DNA from: Aestuariibaculum sediminum
GTDB lineage: Bacteria > Bacteroidota > Bacteroidia > Flavobacteriales > Flavobacteriaceae
Length of the DNA stretch: 38,389 nt
NCBI RefSeq assembly: GCF_014596945.1
Contig: NZ_JACVXB010000013.1
Span: 1-38,389, forward strand
Direction: 5' to 3'
Position numbers and translations under genes: made by a program. How positions within the stretch are numbered: position 1 is the first letter of the stretch; every line of letters starts with the position of its first letter. The notes beneath the pieces are model-generated. The model searched no databases. It was not told the origin of the DNA and saw only the letters and a list, made by a program, of their open reading frames with translations. Positions 27,149 through 35,653 of this stretch are shown here, piece by piece.

Positions 27149-27684
27149 TGCGAATTATTTCAGGAACACTAAAAGGAAGAAAAATTATAGCTCCAAAAAA
27201 ATTACCTGTTCGGCCAACCACCGATATGGCTAAAGAATCTTTGTTTAATATACTCAATAATAGTTTTTATTTTGACAGCCTTTCGGTATTAGATCTATTC
27301 GCTGGTACTGGTAATATAAGTTATGAATTCGCCTCACGTGGGACTACTCAAATAACCTGTGTCGATCAAAATTTCGGTTGTATTAAATTTATACAACAAA
27401 CTGCTGAAAACTTTAATATCCCTATTCAAACCATTAAAAGTGATGTGTTTAAGTTTTTAGAAAAAGCTTCAATGAAAACCGATATTGTATTTGCCGATCC
27501 ACCTTATAATTTTCCAGATGAAGACTTTGCTAAAATCGCTGAATTAGTTTTTAAGAATGATTTTTTAGTTGAAGATGGTGTTCTTATAATTGAACATTCT
27601 AAACATACCGATTTATCAAAAATTGAAAACTTTAGCTATTCAAAAAATTACGGTAGTAGTGTGTTTAGTTTTTTTGAATACTAA
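27148..27684 (+). CDS. rsmD: 16S rRNA (guanine(966)-N(2))-methyltransferase
   Basis: RsmD methylates G966 of 16S rRNA using S-adenosylmethionine. The 178-residue protein starts RIISGTLKGRKI, has the characteristic RPTTDMAKESLFNIL, the SAM motif LDLFAGTGN (about 48-56) and the catalytic DPPY at residues 117-120. The length is normal. The ATG overlaps the preceding stop (TAATG), a typical coupled arrangement. Confidence 0.95.
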   Translation: MRIISGTLKGRKIIAPKKLPVRPTTDMAKESLFNILNNSFYFDSLSVLDLFAGTGNISYEFASRGTTQITCVDQNFGCIKFIQQTAENFNIPIQTIKSDVFKFLEKASMKTDIVFADPPYNFPDEDFAKIAELVFKNDFLVEDGVLIIEHSKHTDLSKIENFSYSKNYGSSVFSFFEY

Positions 27685-27859
27685 ATACGTATGTGATTAT
27701 TAATTTAATTTACTAATTTTCTGTCGTAATATATTTTTTTTCAGTAACTTAGAGACTCTTTTAAAAAGCCCACTTCTAGCTTTTACTTTTAATGATTAAA
27801 GTTTTTTGTTGTTCTTATTTATGGTTTAAGTTGAAATTAACCATTTAAATTCGATATTT

Positions 27860-28603
27860 ATGAAAAACTTAAAACACATTCTAATTCTCATTTTAATCCT
27901 AACTTTTAATGGATTCTGTTATGCCCAAATGTATCGCATACACCAGGACAACGTTAAGCCTTCTAAGATAGAGGATTACGAAAAAACAGCTAAAGAATTC
28001 AAAGAAGCCTGCGTTAAGCATGAAGTTGACGCAAGCTGGGCAGCCGCCTCTAGTGATGATTTCAAATTTATTTATATTTCTGAAATTGAAAATATGGCTG
28101 CTTTAGATGAACGTCCATTTGCAGATATGGCTGAAGCCATGGGAGACAAATTCGGAAAACTATTTGAAGATTTCGATAAATGTTATGATTCTCATACAAC
28201 TTACATTATTCACTTAGTTAAAGATTTATCGTATATGCCAAAAGGGTTAAGCATGATACAAGAAGGCCAAGATTACAGAACATGGTATTATATTTATTTT
28301 ACACCACAAAATGCAAAAAAAATAAGAGAAGGTATGGAAGCGGTTAAAAAGCTTTATGAAACTAAAAATTCTAAGGAATATTATCGTGTTTACAGAAACG
28401 GATTTGGTACACAGGAAGAATGCTACTTGGTGGCTGTATCTTCCAAAGATGCCATTCATGCGGCATCAAAATCTAAAGAAAATGAAAAAGTTTTAGGCCC
28501 CGATCGTTGGGATACTTTTAAAAAAGTAATGGATTACGCCGAAAGGCTTGAAGAGGTTCATGGCCGAATGCGTCCAGATCTTTCCTATAATCTTAATAAT
28601 TAA
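27860..28603 (+). CDS. Secreted protein with two ferredoxin-like (dimeric alpha/beta barrel-type) halves
   Basis: The 247-residue product has a signal peptide ending in CYAQ near residue 23. The mature protein consists of two segments of about 100 residues, each with a strand-helix-strand-strand-helix pattern. The first begins MYRIHQDNVKPSKIEDYEK and the second TWYYIYFTPQNAKKIREGM. This is reminiscent of tandem NIPSNAP/ABM-like dimeric alpha/beta barrel domains. No cofactor-binding or catalytic residues can be assigned and I do not recognise a named family. It is monocistronic and followed by a hairpin terminator. Confidence 0.8.
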   Translation: MKNLKHILILILILTFNGFCYAQMYRIHQDNVKPSKIEDYEKTAKEFKEACVKHEVDASWAAASSDDFKFIYISEIENMAALDERPFADMAEAMGDKFGKLFEDFDKCYDSHTTYIIHLVKDLSYMPKGLSMIQEGQDYRTWYYIYFTPQNAKKIREGMEAVKKLYETKNSKEYYRVYRNGFGTQEECYLVAVSSKDAIHAASKSKENEKVLGPDRWDTFKKVMDYAERLEEVHGRMRPDLSYNLNN

Positions 28604-28623
28604 TTCAAATAGTAATATAAATG

Positions 28624-28655
28624 AAAATCCTTCTGGATGAGCAGAAGGATTTTTT
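28624..28655. terminator. Terminator hairpin between the secreted-protein gene and rnpB
   Basis: AAAATCCTTCTG (28624-28635) pairs perfectly with CAGAAGGATTTT (28642-28653) around loop GATGAG, with further T residues on the plus strand. It lies 20 nt after the plus-strand gene and 7 nt beyond the 3' end of rnpB on the minus strand, so it may serve both. The minus-strand U-run is shorter. Confidence 0.85.
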
Positions 28656-28661
28656 ATTCTT

Positions 28662-28976
28662 AAGTAAATCTATAAGCCGAATTCTGTTCTTCCCGATTAG
28701 GAATACCTTATCATTTATCTGAGTGTACTGTTACCAGCATACTTTAGCTGCCTACCCTCCAACAATCGAACGTGCCGCCCTCAAACGTTGGTATACATGA
28801 CATTGCACCACATAGAGTTTACCTGATTTCACTACAGCATTACCTGTACATTCTTTCTGTTGCACTTTTCCTAACCTCACGGCTGGTGGCCATTAACCAC
28901 TATGTTGCACTACGGTGTTCGGACTTTCCTCTAAATAAACACAAATGCGAAAATTTAGCGATAAGGCGATTTACTT
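28662..28976 (-). ncRNA. rnpB: RNase P RNA, bacterial class A
   Basis: The minus strand contains the universal RNase P core. GAGGAAAGTCCG (complement of 28920-28931) is the conserved 5' P4 region. CAGAATTCGGCTTATAG (complement of 28670-28686) is the conserved 3' P4 region. The ends AAGTAAATC (from 28976) and GATTTACTT (to 28662) are complementary and form helix P1, which sets the boundaries at about 315 nt. CTGGTAACAG in the interior is a typical GNRA-like capped helix. The RNA is the catalytic subunit that matures tRNA 5' ends. A consensus -7 box lies 5 nt upstream of the inferred 5' end. ORFs drawn through this region are spurious. Confidence 0.95.
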
Positions 28977-28981
28977 GCAGG

Positions 28982-28989
28982 CAAAAGTA
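28982..28989 (-). promoter_or_regulatory. Predicted -7 box (TACTTTTG) for rnpB
   Basis: TACTTTTG on the minus strand matches TAnnTTTG exactly, and its distance to the P1-defined 5' end of rnpB (28976) fits a transcription start. It supports both the promoter and the RNA boundary. Confidence 0.65.
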
Positions 28990-29055
28990 CAATTTATTGT
29001 TAATAACTCCTGTTTAATTTTTAATGGCTTTTATAATATTTTTAACTTGAATTTT

Positions 29056-29063
29056 TAACTTTG
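29056..29063 (+). promoter_or_regulatory. Predicted -7 box (TAACTTTG) for the dnaX operon
   Basis: TAACTTTG matches TAnnTTTG 50 nt upstream of the inferred TTG start of dnaX. It is divergent from the rnpB promoter, with about 65 bp between the two boxes. Confidence 0.55.
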
Positions 29064-29112
29064 TTTTTAGTTTAACAGGCATCACTTAGATGCTGAAACA
29101 AATGCAGCAATA

Positions 29113-30819
29113 TTGGAACATTTTGTAGTATCAGCCCGTAAATACAGACCACAAACTTTTAAAGATGTTGTGGGGCAACAGGCTATTACAAATACCTTAC
29201 TTAATGCTATAGATAATAATCATTTGGCTCAAGCCTTACTTTTTACTGGTCCACGTGGTGTGGGTAAAACAACTTGTGCACGTATCTTAGCCAAAATGAT
29301 TAATAGTGAAGGGACAGAAACAGAAGATGAAGATTTTGCCTTTAATGTTTTTGAACTTGATGCGGCATCAAACAACTCGGTTGATGATATTCGAAATTTA
29401 ACCGATCAGGTTCGAATACCACCACAAGTAGGAAAATATAAAGTTTATATTATTGATGAGGTGCATATGTTATCTCAATCGGCTTTTAATGCGTTTTTAA
29501 AAACATTAGAAGAACCCCCTAAACATTGTATTTTTATTCTTGCTACCACCGAGAAACATAAAATTATTCCAACCATTTTATCGCGCTGTCAAATATTCGA
29601 TTTTAAACGAATAACTGTTAAAGACGCGAAAGAATATTTAAAATATATTGCTCAAGAACAAGGTGTTAATGCCGACGACGATGCGCTTCATATTATTGCA
29701 CAAAAGGCTGATGGCGCGATGCGGGATGCGCTTTCTATTTTTGATCGTGTCGTAAGTTTTTCAGGCAAAGATTTAACACGACAGGCTGTTACTGAAAATT
29801 TAAATGTTTTAGATTACGAAACTTATTTTGAAAGCACAGACCTTATCCTTGAAAATAAAATCCCAGAATTACTCATTCAGTTTAACACCACCTTATCCAA
29901 AGGCTTTGATGGCCATCATTACATTGCTGGATTAGCTTCTCATTTTAGAGATTTACTAGTAAGTAAAACGCCTTCAACGATAGAACTTTTAGAAGTTGGA
30001 GAAGAAACTAAAAAGAAATACTTAGAACAATCACAAAAAGCCTCGCAGGCATTTTTACTGCAAGCCATAAACCTCGCGAACGATTGCGATTTAAAATATA
30101 AATCAAGTAAAAATCAACGCTTACTCGTAGAATTATGCCTTATGCAACTTGCCTCTATCACTTTTGATGGAGAAAAAAAAAATAGCAGACATTACATAAT
30201 TCCTGCTTCGTTTTTCAAAAAGAAAGGCATTACCCCAATCCCGGTAAACGTACCTAAACCCGAAGTTAAAACCGAAGTCGATTCAAATAAAAAAGAAACA
30301 AACCCGGCTAGTCAGTTTCAATCACCAAAGCCAATAAAAATTGACTTAAATAGTAATAAAAAACGCAAATCTGGTTTATCGTTAAGCAGTTTAAGGGTCA
30401 AAAAAGAGCATCAAATTAAACAAATGGAAGTTGTGGTAGATGAAGAAAACCTGCCAACCGAACCATTTACTGAAGCTCAATTGGTTACAGCCTGGAACGA
30501 ATATACCTCTATGATTCGTAAAAATGGTCAATATAATTTAGCCTCAATTCTAGCAATGGATGTTCCTAAAGTTAAGGGGACAACAGTTCATTTAGAATAT
30601 CCTGCAGAAACCAATAAAGTTGAAGTTGAACGAAATCAGTATGAACTTTTGGCGTATATTAGAAAAAACTTAAACAACTATGATATTAGTTTATCTATAG
30701 ATGTTAATGAAGTTAAACAAAAGCAATATGCTTATACGCCAATCGAAAAGTTTGAAAAACTTAAGGAAAAGAATGCTTCTATATTACTATTGAAGAAGAC
30801 CTTTGATCTAGATTTGTAA
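29113..30819 (+). CDS. dnaX: DNA polymerase III subunit gamma/tau
   Basis: DnaX is the clamp-loader ATPase that assembles the replicative polymerase. Starting from TTG 29113 it has 568 residues. Walker A GPRGVGKT is at 46-53, Walker B DEVH at 115-118, sensor 1 ILATTEKHKIIPTILSRCQ follows, then domain III and a lysine-rich tau-like tail. A non-ATG start is forced: the frame is closed by TAG at 29068 and the first in-frame ATG is Met62, after Walker A. The four-cysteine zinc module found in E. coli between Walker A and ELDAAS is absent, replaced by an acidic segment. The following lipoprotein and miaE genes are close enough to be cotranscribed. Confidence 0.95.
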   Translation: MEHFVVSARKYRPQTFKDVVGQQAITNTLLNAIDNNHLAQALLFTGPRGVGKTTCARILAKMINSEGTETEDEDFAFNVFELDAASNNSVDDIRNLTDQVRIPPQVGKYKVYIIDEVHMLSQSAFNAFLKTLEEPPKHCIFILATTEKHKIIPTILSRCQIFDFKRITVKDAKEYLKYIAQEQGVNADDDALHIIAQKADGAMRDALSIFDRVVSFSGKDLTRQAVTENLNVLDYETYFESTDLILENKIPELLIQFNTTLSKGFDGHHYIAGLASHFRDLLVSKTPSTIELLEVGEETKKKYLEQSQKASQAFLLQAINLANDCDLKYKSSKNQRLLVELCLMQLASITFDGEKKNSRHYIIPASFFKKKGITPIPVNVPKPEVKTEVDSNKKETNPASQFQSPKPIKIDLNSNKKRKSGLSLSSLRVKKEHQIKQMEVVVDEENLPTEPFTEAQLVTAWNEYTSMIRKNGQYNLASILAMDVPKVKGTTVHLEYPAETNKVEVERNQYELLAYIRKNLNNYDISLSIDVNEVKQKQYAYTPIEKFEKLKEKNASILLLKKTFDLDL

Positions 30820-30829
30820 TTCGGTAAAC

Positions 30830-31396
30830 ATGTATCGTATTTTTTTAATGTTATTCTTAGTATCCGCGTTTGCAGCCTGCGATGGCAGGTCCCGTGCACA
30901 CATGTCTAATGCATCTGTTTTAAAAGAAGATAATCTTTATAAATCATTTACTGAAGAATTAAAGTTTATTCCAGAACAACCTGTTGTTATTACAACCGAC
31001 ACCCTATTAGATTCTGGCTTTCGGGTAAAACTAAATTACCATTCGTTGGAAAATAATCTCTTGGAAAAGCGAACTCAGAACATAAACGACTCGACAACTT
31101 TTTCATATTACAAAAAATTTGAAGCTCATATTCAAGTTTACAAAAACAACGAAAATATTGTTAATACAATTATTGAAAACAGTTTATTTAGTAGCTTTGA
31201 AAATTATTTGTTTTGGGAAAATGCTATTATGCAATATCTTTGGGTCGATCAAGAAAACTCGGATATTAATGGAGTTGAACTAAAAACAGCCTTTCATATT
31301 CCTGAAACGGACATTTATAAAGATTTCATCATAAAAATCTCTGAATCGGGACGTATTGAAATAGAAGCGTATCCGCATTCACCAAAAACGATATAA
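30830..31396 (+). CDS. Uncharacterised lipoprotein
   Basis: This 188-residue protein has an N-terminal hydrophobic stretch ending in the lipobox FAAC (Cys16), so it is probably an outer-membrane or periplasm-facing lipoprotein. The mature part is beta-rich and polar (KLNYHSLENNL, FEAHIQVYKNNE), compatible with a small beta-sandwich such as the DUF4738 type, but I cannot confirm the family. It lies 10 nt after dnaX and 1 nt before miaE, so it is most likely part of that operon. Confidence 0.85.
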   Translation: MYRIFLMLFLVSAFAACDGRSRAHMSNASVLKEDNLYKSFTEELKFIPEQPVVITTDTLLDSGFRVKLNYHSLENNLLEKRTQNINDSTTFSYYKKFEAHIQVYKNNENIVNTIIENSLFSSFENYLFWENAIMQYLWVDQENSDINGVELKTAFHIPETDIYKDFIIKISESGRIEIEAYPHSPKTI

Positions 31397-31397
31397 C

Positions 31398-31979
31398 ATG
31401 CTAGGATTAAAATTACCTACAGACCCAAGATGGGTAAATATTGTAGAAAAAAATATTGAAGAAATACTTACCGATCACGCCTTTTGTGAGCAAAAAGCAA
31501 CAAGTACCGCTATATCCTTAATCGTTAGTTTTCCAGAGTATACCGAATTGGTGCAGGAAATGACCGCATTAGTTAAGGAAGAAATTAGCCATTTTAAAAT
31601 GGTACACGATAAAATCATTGAACGTGGTTGGACCTTAGGTCGCGATCGCCGCGACGATTACGTTATAGAATTGATGAAGTTTTTCCCAAAGGGAGGAAGC
31701 AGAACAACCCAATTAGTTCACCGATTACTTTATGCTGCCTTAATAGAAGCTAGAAGTTGTGAGCGATTCAGGTTATTATCGGAGGAATTGGAAGATCAGG
31801 AACTGGCAACATTTTATAGAAACTTAATGGTAAGTGAAGCGAATCATTACACTATGTTTTTAGGTTTTGCCAGACAATATGGAGAAAAAAAAGAAGTTGA
31901 TGCGAAATGGCAGCAACTTCTTGAATATGAAGCAAAAATTATGTCGAAATTAGGAAATTCGGAAGCAATACACGGTTAA
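31398..31979 (+). CDS. miaE: tRNA-(ms2io6A)-hydroxylase
   Basis: MiaE hydroxylates the isopentenyl group of ms2i6A at position 37 of tRNA using a non-haem di-iron centre. The 193-residue protein has a ferritin-like four-helix layout with ligands visible as Glu31, Glu62 and His65 (EEISH), Glu117 (EARSCERF), and Glu147 with His150 (SEANHY). Length and motifs are typical. The TAA stop is part of a TTAA palindrome shared with the convergent gene on the other strand. Confidence 0.93.
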   Translation: MLGLKLPTDPRWVNIVEKNIEEILTDHAFCEQKATSTAISLIVSFPEYTELVQEMTALVKEEISHFKMVHDKIIERGWTLGRDRRDDYVIELMKFFPKGGSRTTQLVHRLLYAALIEARSCERFRLLSEELEDQELATFYRNLMVSEANHYTMFLGFARQYGEKKEVDAKWQQLLEYEAKIMSKLGNSEAIHG

Positions 31980-32500
31980 AATTTATACCCAACACCAATT
32001 TGAATATTGGTATTAATCGCTTCTGGATTTACATTGTCATCGAATACATTTGAAAAACCGTAAGTGTAGCGCACATCGGCAAACAAGCCATAATTAATTT
32101 TATATTCTAAACCCGCAACACCTGAATAAGCAAAATTTTTCATCATATCCCCTTCCTTGTGTACTTTTAAACCAACTTGAGGCCCAACACCAAAGCGAAA
32201 CTTTTCAGCTAATCTGAATTTTAAAATCACAGGCATTTGAATGTAGTCTAAATTTAGAGCTTCTTCTTTTGCTCCTTCTGCAGAAAATTGCAGTTCGGGA
32301 ACTAATGAAAAGCCTTTTGAAAAATTAATGTCGCTAAAAAATCCAATGTAAAAACTATTTCTGTGTTTATTTTCCATAGTTGGTTTCTCCTTAAAATCGA
32401 GATTAGATATATTGTATCCTCCTCTTACACCAAATTTCACATCTTGAGAAAATCCGTAAAAAGACACACCAAGAAGTATTGTAAGTAGTATTTTTTTCAT
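31976..32500 (-). CDS. Outer-membrane beta-barrel protein (PorT-like)
   Basis: The product has 174 residues with a signal peptide cleaved near YGFSQ (about residue 19). The mature part starts KFGVRGGYNISNL, a classic opening for small eight-stranded Bacteroidota outer-membrane barrels. Alternating aromatic strands follow (FYIGFFSDINF, FRFGVGPQVGLKV, GLFADVRYTYGF) and the chain ends in a terminal strand IQIGVGYKF with a C-terminal Phe. The function is unknown beyond an outer-membrane location. It converges on miaE with a 4-nt overlap. Confidence 0.88.
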   Translation of the reverse strand: MKKILLTILLGVSFYGFSQDVKFGVRGGYNISNLDFKEKPTMENKHRNSFYIGFFSDINFSKGFSLVPELQFSAEGAKEEALNLDYIQMPVILKFRLAEKFRFGVGPQVGLKVHKEGDMMKNFAYSGVAGLEYKINYGLFADVRYTYGFSNVFDDNVNPEAINTNIQIGVGYKF

Positions 32501-32604
32501 GATTAATAGGTTTAGTTTGTAAATCTGTTGCTTAATTAAATATTATCACGAATATATACGATAAACTTAAAATCCTACAATTTTAAAAGGTGAAGTGCAT
32601 AATT

Positions 32605-33510
32605 TTACTGTGTATTGCTTGAAACGGTATCATAGTATATACTTTTTATTATACCATCTGCCAAACCGATCTTAGGGACGTAAATGTTTTTGGAGCCACT
32701 CCATTTCATTGCCGATAAATAAATACGCATAGCCGGTATGATTACGTCGGCGCGGTCTTGATTAAGATCTAATTCTGAAATACGTTCTTCATACGAATAA
32801 CTTTGAAGAGTGTCGTAGTAGGATGTTAAATAAAAGTATGATAAAGGTTTCCCTAAGGCTTTACCAGAGATTTTAAATATTTTATTAATATTTCCACCGG
32901 AACCTAAAACTGAAATAATATCGTAATGAGATGTGTGAGTTTTAATCCAGGATTCGAGTTCCTGCCAGGTTTCTTTAGAAACCATGTCGTTAAGCAAACG
33001 AACTGTACCAATTTTAAATGATCTTGAAACAATTGGTGTCCCCTCATGAATTACTGTAAACTCCGTACTACCACCACCTACATCTACATATAAGTACGTT
33101 TTACTGGCATCTATATACGAATTTAAATCTGTAGCGGCTATTATAGCTGCTTCTTCCTCGCCATTAATAATATCAATACTTATTTCGGCATGTTTTAAAA
33201 TAGCGTCAACTAATTTCTTTCCATTAGAAGATTCACGCATTGCAGATGTAGCGCAAGCCTTATATTTAACCACTTTATGTGATTTCATTAAAAGTTTAAA
33301 TGCTAGCATGGTGTCTAGCATACGTTGGGTGTTTTCTTTTGATATTTTTTGATTGATGAAAACATCGGCTCCTAATCGGATAGGAACACGAACTAAAGAG
33401 TTCTTTTTAAATTTTACAGGTTTTCCCTCACGTTCAATGATATTGGAAATTAGTAGTCTTACGGCATTAGAACCAATATCAATTGCGGCATATTTTTTTA
33501 TAGAAAGCAT
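32605..33510 (-). CDS. ppx: Exopolyphosphatase / Ppx-GppA phosphatase
   Basis: This 301-residue protein is of the ASKHA fold. The phosphate-1 loop AAIDIGSNAVRLLIS is at the N-terminus and the second phosphate loop YVDVGGGSTEFTV is near the middle. Glu residues typical of Ppx/GppA catalysis are in NGEEEAAII. It is the short two-domain form without the C-terminal HD region of E. coli Ppx. It likely removes terminal phosphate from polyphosphate or the 5'-phosphate of pppGpp. It starts 1 nt after the ppk1 stop, so coupled expression with the polymer-forming enzyme is expected. Confidence 0.9.
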   Translation of the reverse strand: MLSIKKYAAIDIGSNAVRLLISNIIEREGKPVKFKKNSLVRVPIRLGADVFINQKISKENTQRMLDTMLAFKLLMKSHKVVKYKACATSAMRESSNGKKLVDAILKHAEISIDIINGEEEAAIIAATDLNSYIDASKTYLYVDVGGGSTEFTVIHEGTPIVSRSFKIGTVRLLNDMVSKETWQELESWIKTHTSHYDIISVLGSGGNINKIFKISGKALGKPLSYFYLTSYYDTLQSYSYEERISELDLNQDRADVIIPAMRIYLSAMKWSGSKNIYVPKIGLADGIIKSIYYDTVSSNTQ

Positions 33511-33511
33511 A

Positions 33512-35599
33512 CTAATTATTCATTTTGTCTTCATAATACTGGTAAGTAGCAAATTGCGATCTTACCTTTTCCTTGTCATTTCTTCTGTATTGATTGGATT
33601 GTGAATTACAAAGTAATCTTGCTTTAACATTATCGCTCCAGGAAATATTAAAAGTGTCTATTATTTCTCTTTTAATGTCTTCATCATAAATAGGGCAACT
33701 TACCTCTACCCTATTTTCAATATTTCTGGTCATCCAATCTGCCGATGAAATATAAACTTTAGGGTCGCCATTGTTTCCAAAAATATAAACTCTAGGATGT
33801 TCTAAAAATTTATCTACTATACTTATGGCTTCAATATTTTCGCTCATGCCTTTTACACCTGGAATTAAACAACAAATACCTCTTACTATCATTTGAATTT
33901 TAACCCCTGCATTACTAGCTTCGTAAAGTTTATCCACCATATCGTAACTTGAAATACTATTCATTTTTAATCGGATATAACCAATTTTGCCTTGTTTTAC
34001 ATTTTCAATTTCTGCATCAATGAGTTTAAAAATGGCCTTTTTAGTATAATGTGGCGATGCTATTAAATGCTTATATCTGAAAATCTTGTAATTGGTTTCA
34101 AAGAAGCTAAATATTTTATTTACATCTTTTAGGATACGCTGATCTGAAGTAAATAAGGTGTAATCGGTATAAATCTTAGCTGTCGATTCATTAAAATTAC
34201 CTGTACTTATAAAACCATAACGTTTTACTTTTTTGCCTTCTTCACGCTCAATCACGCACATTTTACTATGAACCTTTAAGCCCTGTACACCAAAAATTAA
34301 ATTAACGCCTTCATCTTTCATTTGCTGCGCGTAAGCAATGTTCGCCTGTTCATCAAATCGTGCTCTTAATTCTATAGCCACTGTAACCGACTTTCCATTA
34401 ATGGCAGCATTTATTAACGAGCTTGCTATATGCGAAATTTCTGCCAAACGATAAATAGTAATTCTAATGGTTTTTACACTTGGGTCTAGCGCAGCCTCTC
34501 GTAAAAACTTCACTACATAAGAAAATGTCTGATAAGGTGCATAAAGTAAATAATCTTTCTTTTTTATGGCCTTAAAAATACTATCCTCAAGGCTTAACCC
34601 CTTAATTGGTAGGGGTTCAATTTTATCATACATCAAATCGGTTCGTCCTAAACTTGGGAAACTCATATAATCTCTTCTGTTATGATAACGCCCCCCGGGA
34701 ATGATACTGTCGGTATTATCAATTCCCATTTTAGACATTAAATAATTTAAGGTATCTTGATGTATATTTTTGTCGTAAACAAAACGAACCGGCTCACCTA
34801 TTTTTCGGTGTTTTACACTATCGGAAACTTTTTCTATAAAACTTTTACTTAAATCGCTATCAAAATCTAACTCACCATCTCGTGTAATTTTAATCATATG
34901 CGCCGAAATGTCCTTATAGTCGAAAATATTGAAAATATCTTTTAAACAATAACGCAGCAAATCATCTAGTAAAATGATAAAACTTTTATCACCTTGTTTT
35001 GGCAGTTCGATAAATCGATTTACCGATTTCGGAATTTCAATTAAAGCAAACTGTTTGCTTTCATCAGCCATAACCATTCTCACTGCTAAATAAGCGGCGC
35101 TATCTTTTAAATTTGGAAGAACAACTAAGTCATTTAAAATAATAGTTACTAGTGCTGGACTAACTTTTCGAATAAAATACCGTCTTATAAATTCGGTTTG
35201 AGAATCGTCTATTTGGTTTTCCTTGATAATGTAAATATTTTCATCCTTCAGGCGATTTTGAATAATATTAAGTATTTCTAGACTGTCACTTTGCTGTTTT
35301 ATTACAATTTGGGTAATAATTTCTAAAAGTTCTTGCGCCCGAATACCTCCCAATTCATTTTTTCCAGCTTTACCAGCATCAACAATACGTTTTACCGTAG
35401 CATACCGGACTTTAAAAAACTCATCCAAATTATTCGAAAAAATCCCTAAAAATCTTAAACGTTCTATTAAAGGTACTGTTTCGTCCTCTGCCTCTTGCAA
35501 AACCCTTGCATTAAATTGAAGCCAACTTATTTCTCGATTTATATATTGATAGTTTTGTGTATCGGATTTCGTCATGGTAGTGAATTCGTAATTTTGCAT
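33512..35599 (-). CDS. ppk1: Polyphosphate kinase 1
   Basis: PPK1 makes polyphosphate from ATP. The 695-residue length is normal. The N-terminal domain opens YINREISWLQFNARVLQEA. The catalytic C1 and C2 domains show IELRARFDEQANI, GLKVHSKMCVI with the phosphorylated-type His, STGNFNESTAKIYTD, EHPRVYIFGN and SADWMTRNIENRVEV. ATG 35599 is used; a second in-frame ATG eight codons later is an alternative. The gene lies between sixA (54 nt upstream) and ppx (1 nt downstream), forming a phosphate-polymer operon. Confidence 0.96.
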   Translation of the reverse strand: MQNYEFTTMTKSDTQNYQYINREISWLQFNARVLQEAEDETVPLIERLRFLGIFSNNLDEFFKVRYATVKRIVDAGKAGKNELGGIRAQELLEIITQIVIKQQSDSLEILNIIQNRLKDENIYIIKENQIDDSQTEFIRRYFIRKVSPALVTIILNDLVVLPNLKDSAAYLAVRMVMADESKQFALIEIPKSVNRFIELPKQGDKSFIILLDDLLRYCLKDIFNIFDYKDISAHMIKITRDGELDFDSDLSKSFIEKVSDSVKHRKIGEPVRFVYDKNIHQDTLNYLMSKMGIDNTDSIIPGGRYHNRRDYMSFPSLGRTDLMYDKIEPLPIKGLSLEDSIFKAIKKKDYLLYAPYQTFSYVVKFLREAALDPSVKTIRITIYRLAEISHIASSLINAAINGKSVTVAIELRARFDEQANIAYAQQMKDEGVNLIFGVQGLKVHSKMCVIEREEGKKVKRYGFISTGNFNESTAKIYTDYTLFTSDQRILKDVNKIFSFFETNYKIFRYKHLIASPHYTKKAIFKLIDAEIENVKQGKIGYIRLKMNSISSYDMVDKLYEASNAGVKIQMIVRGICCLIPGVKGMSENIEAISIVDKFLEHPRVYIFGNNGDPKVYISSADWMTRNIENRVEVSCPIYDEDIKREIIDTFNISWSDNVKARLLCNSQSNQYRRNDKEKVRSQFATYQYYEDKMNN

Positions 35600-35653
35600 A
35601 AAAATAGCTACGACAAATGTCTTATTTAGATAGTATTTAAAATTTATGCTAGT

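Noticed and set aside
28772-29017. 81-codon plus-strand ORF
   Set aside because: It runs antisense through rnpB, whose conserved P4 and P1 elements are unmistakable.
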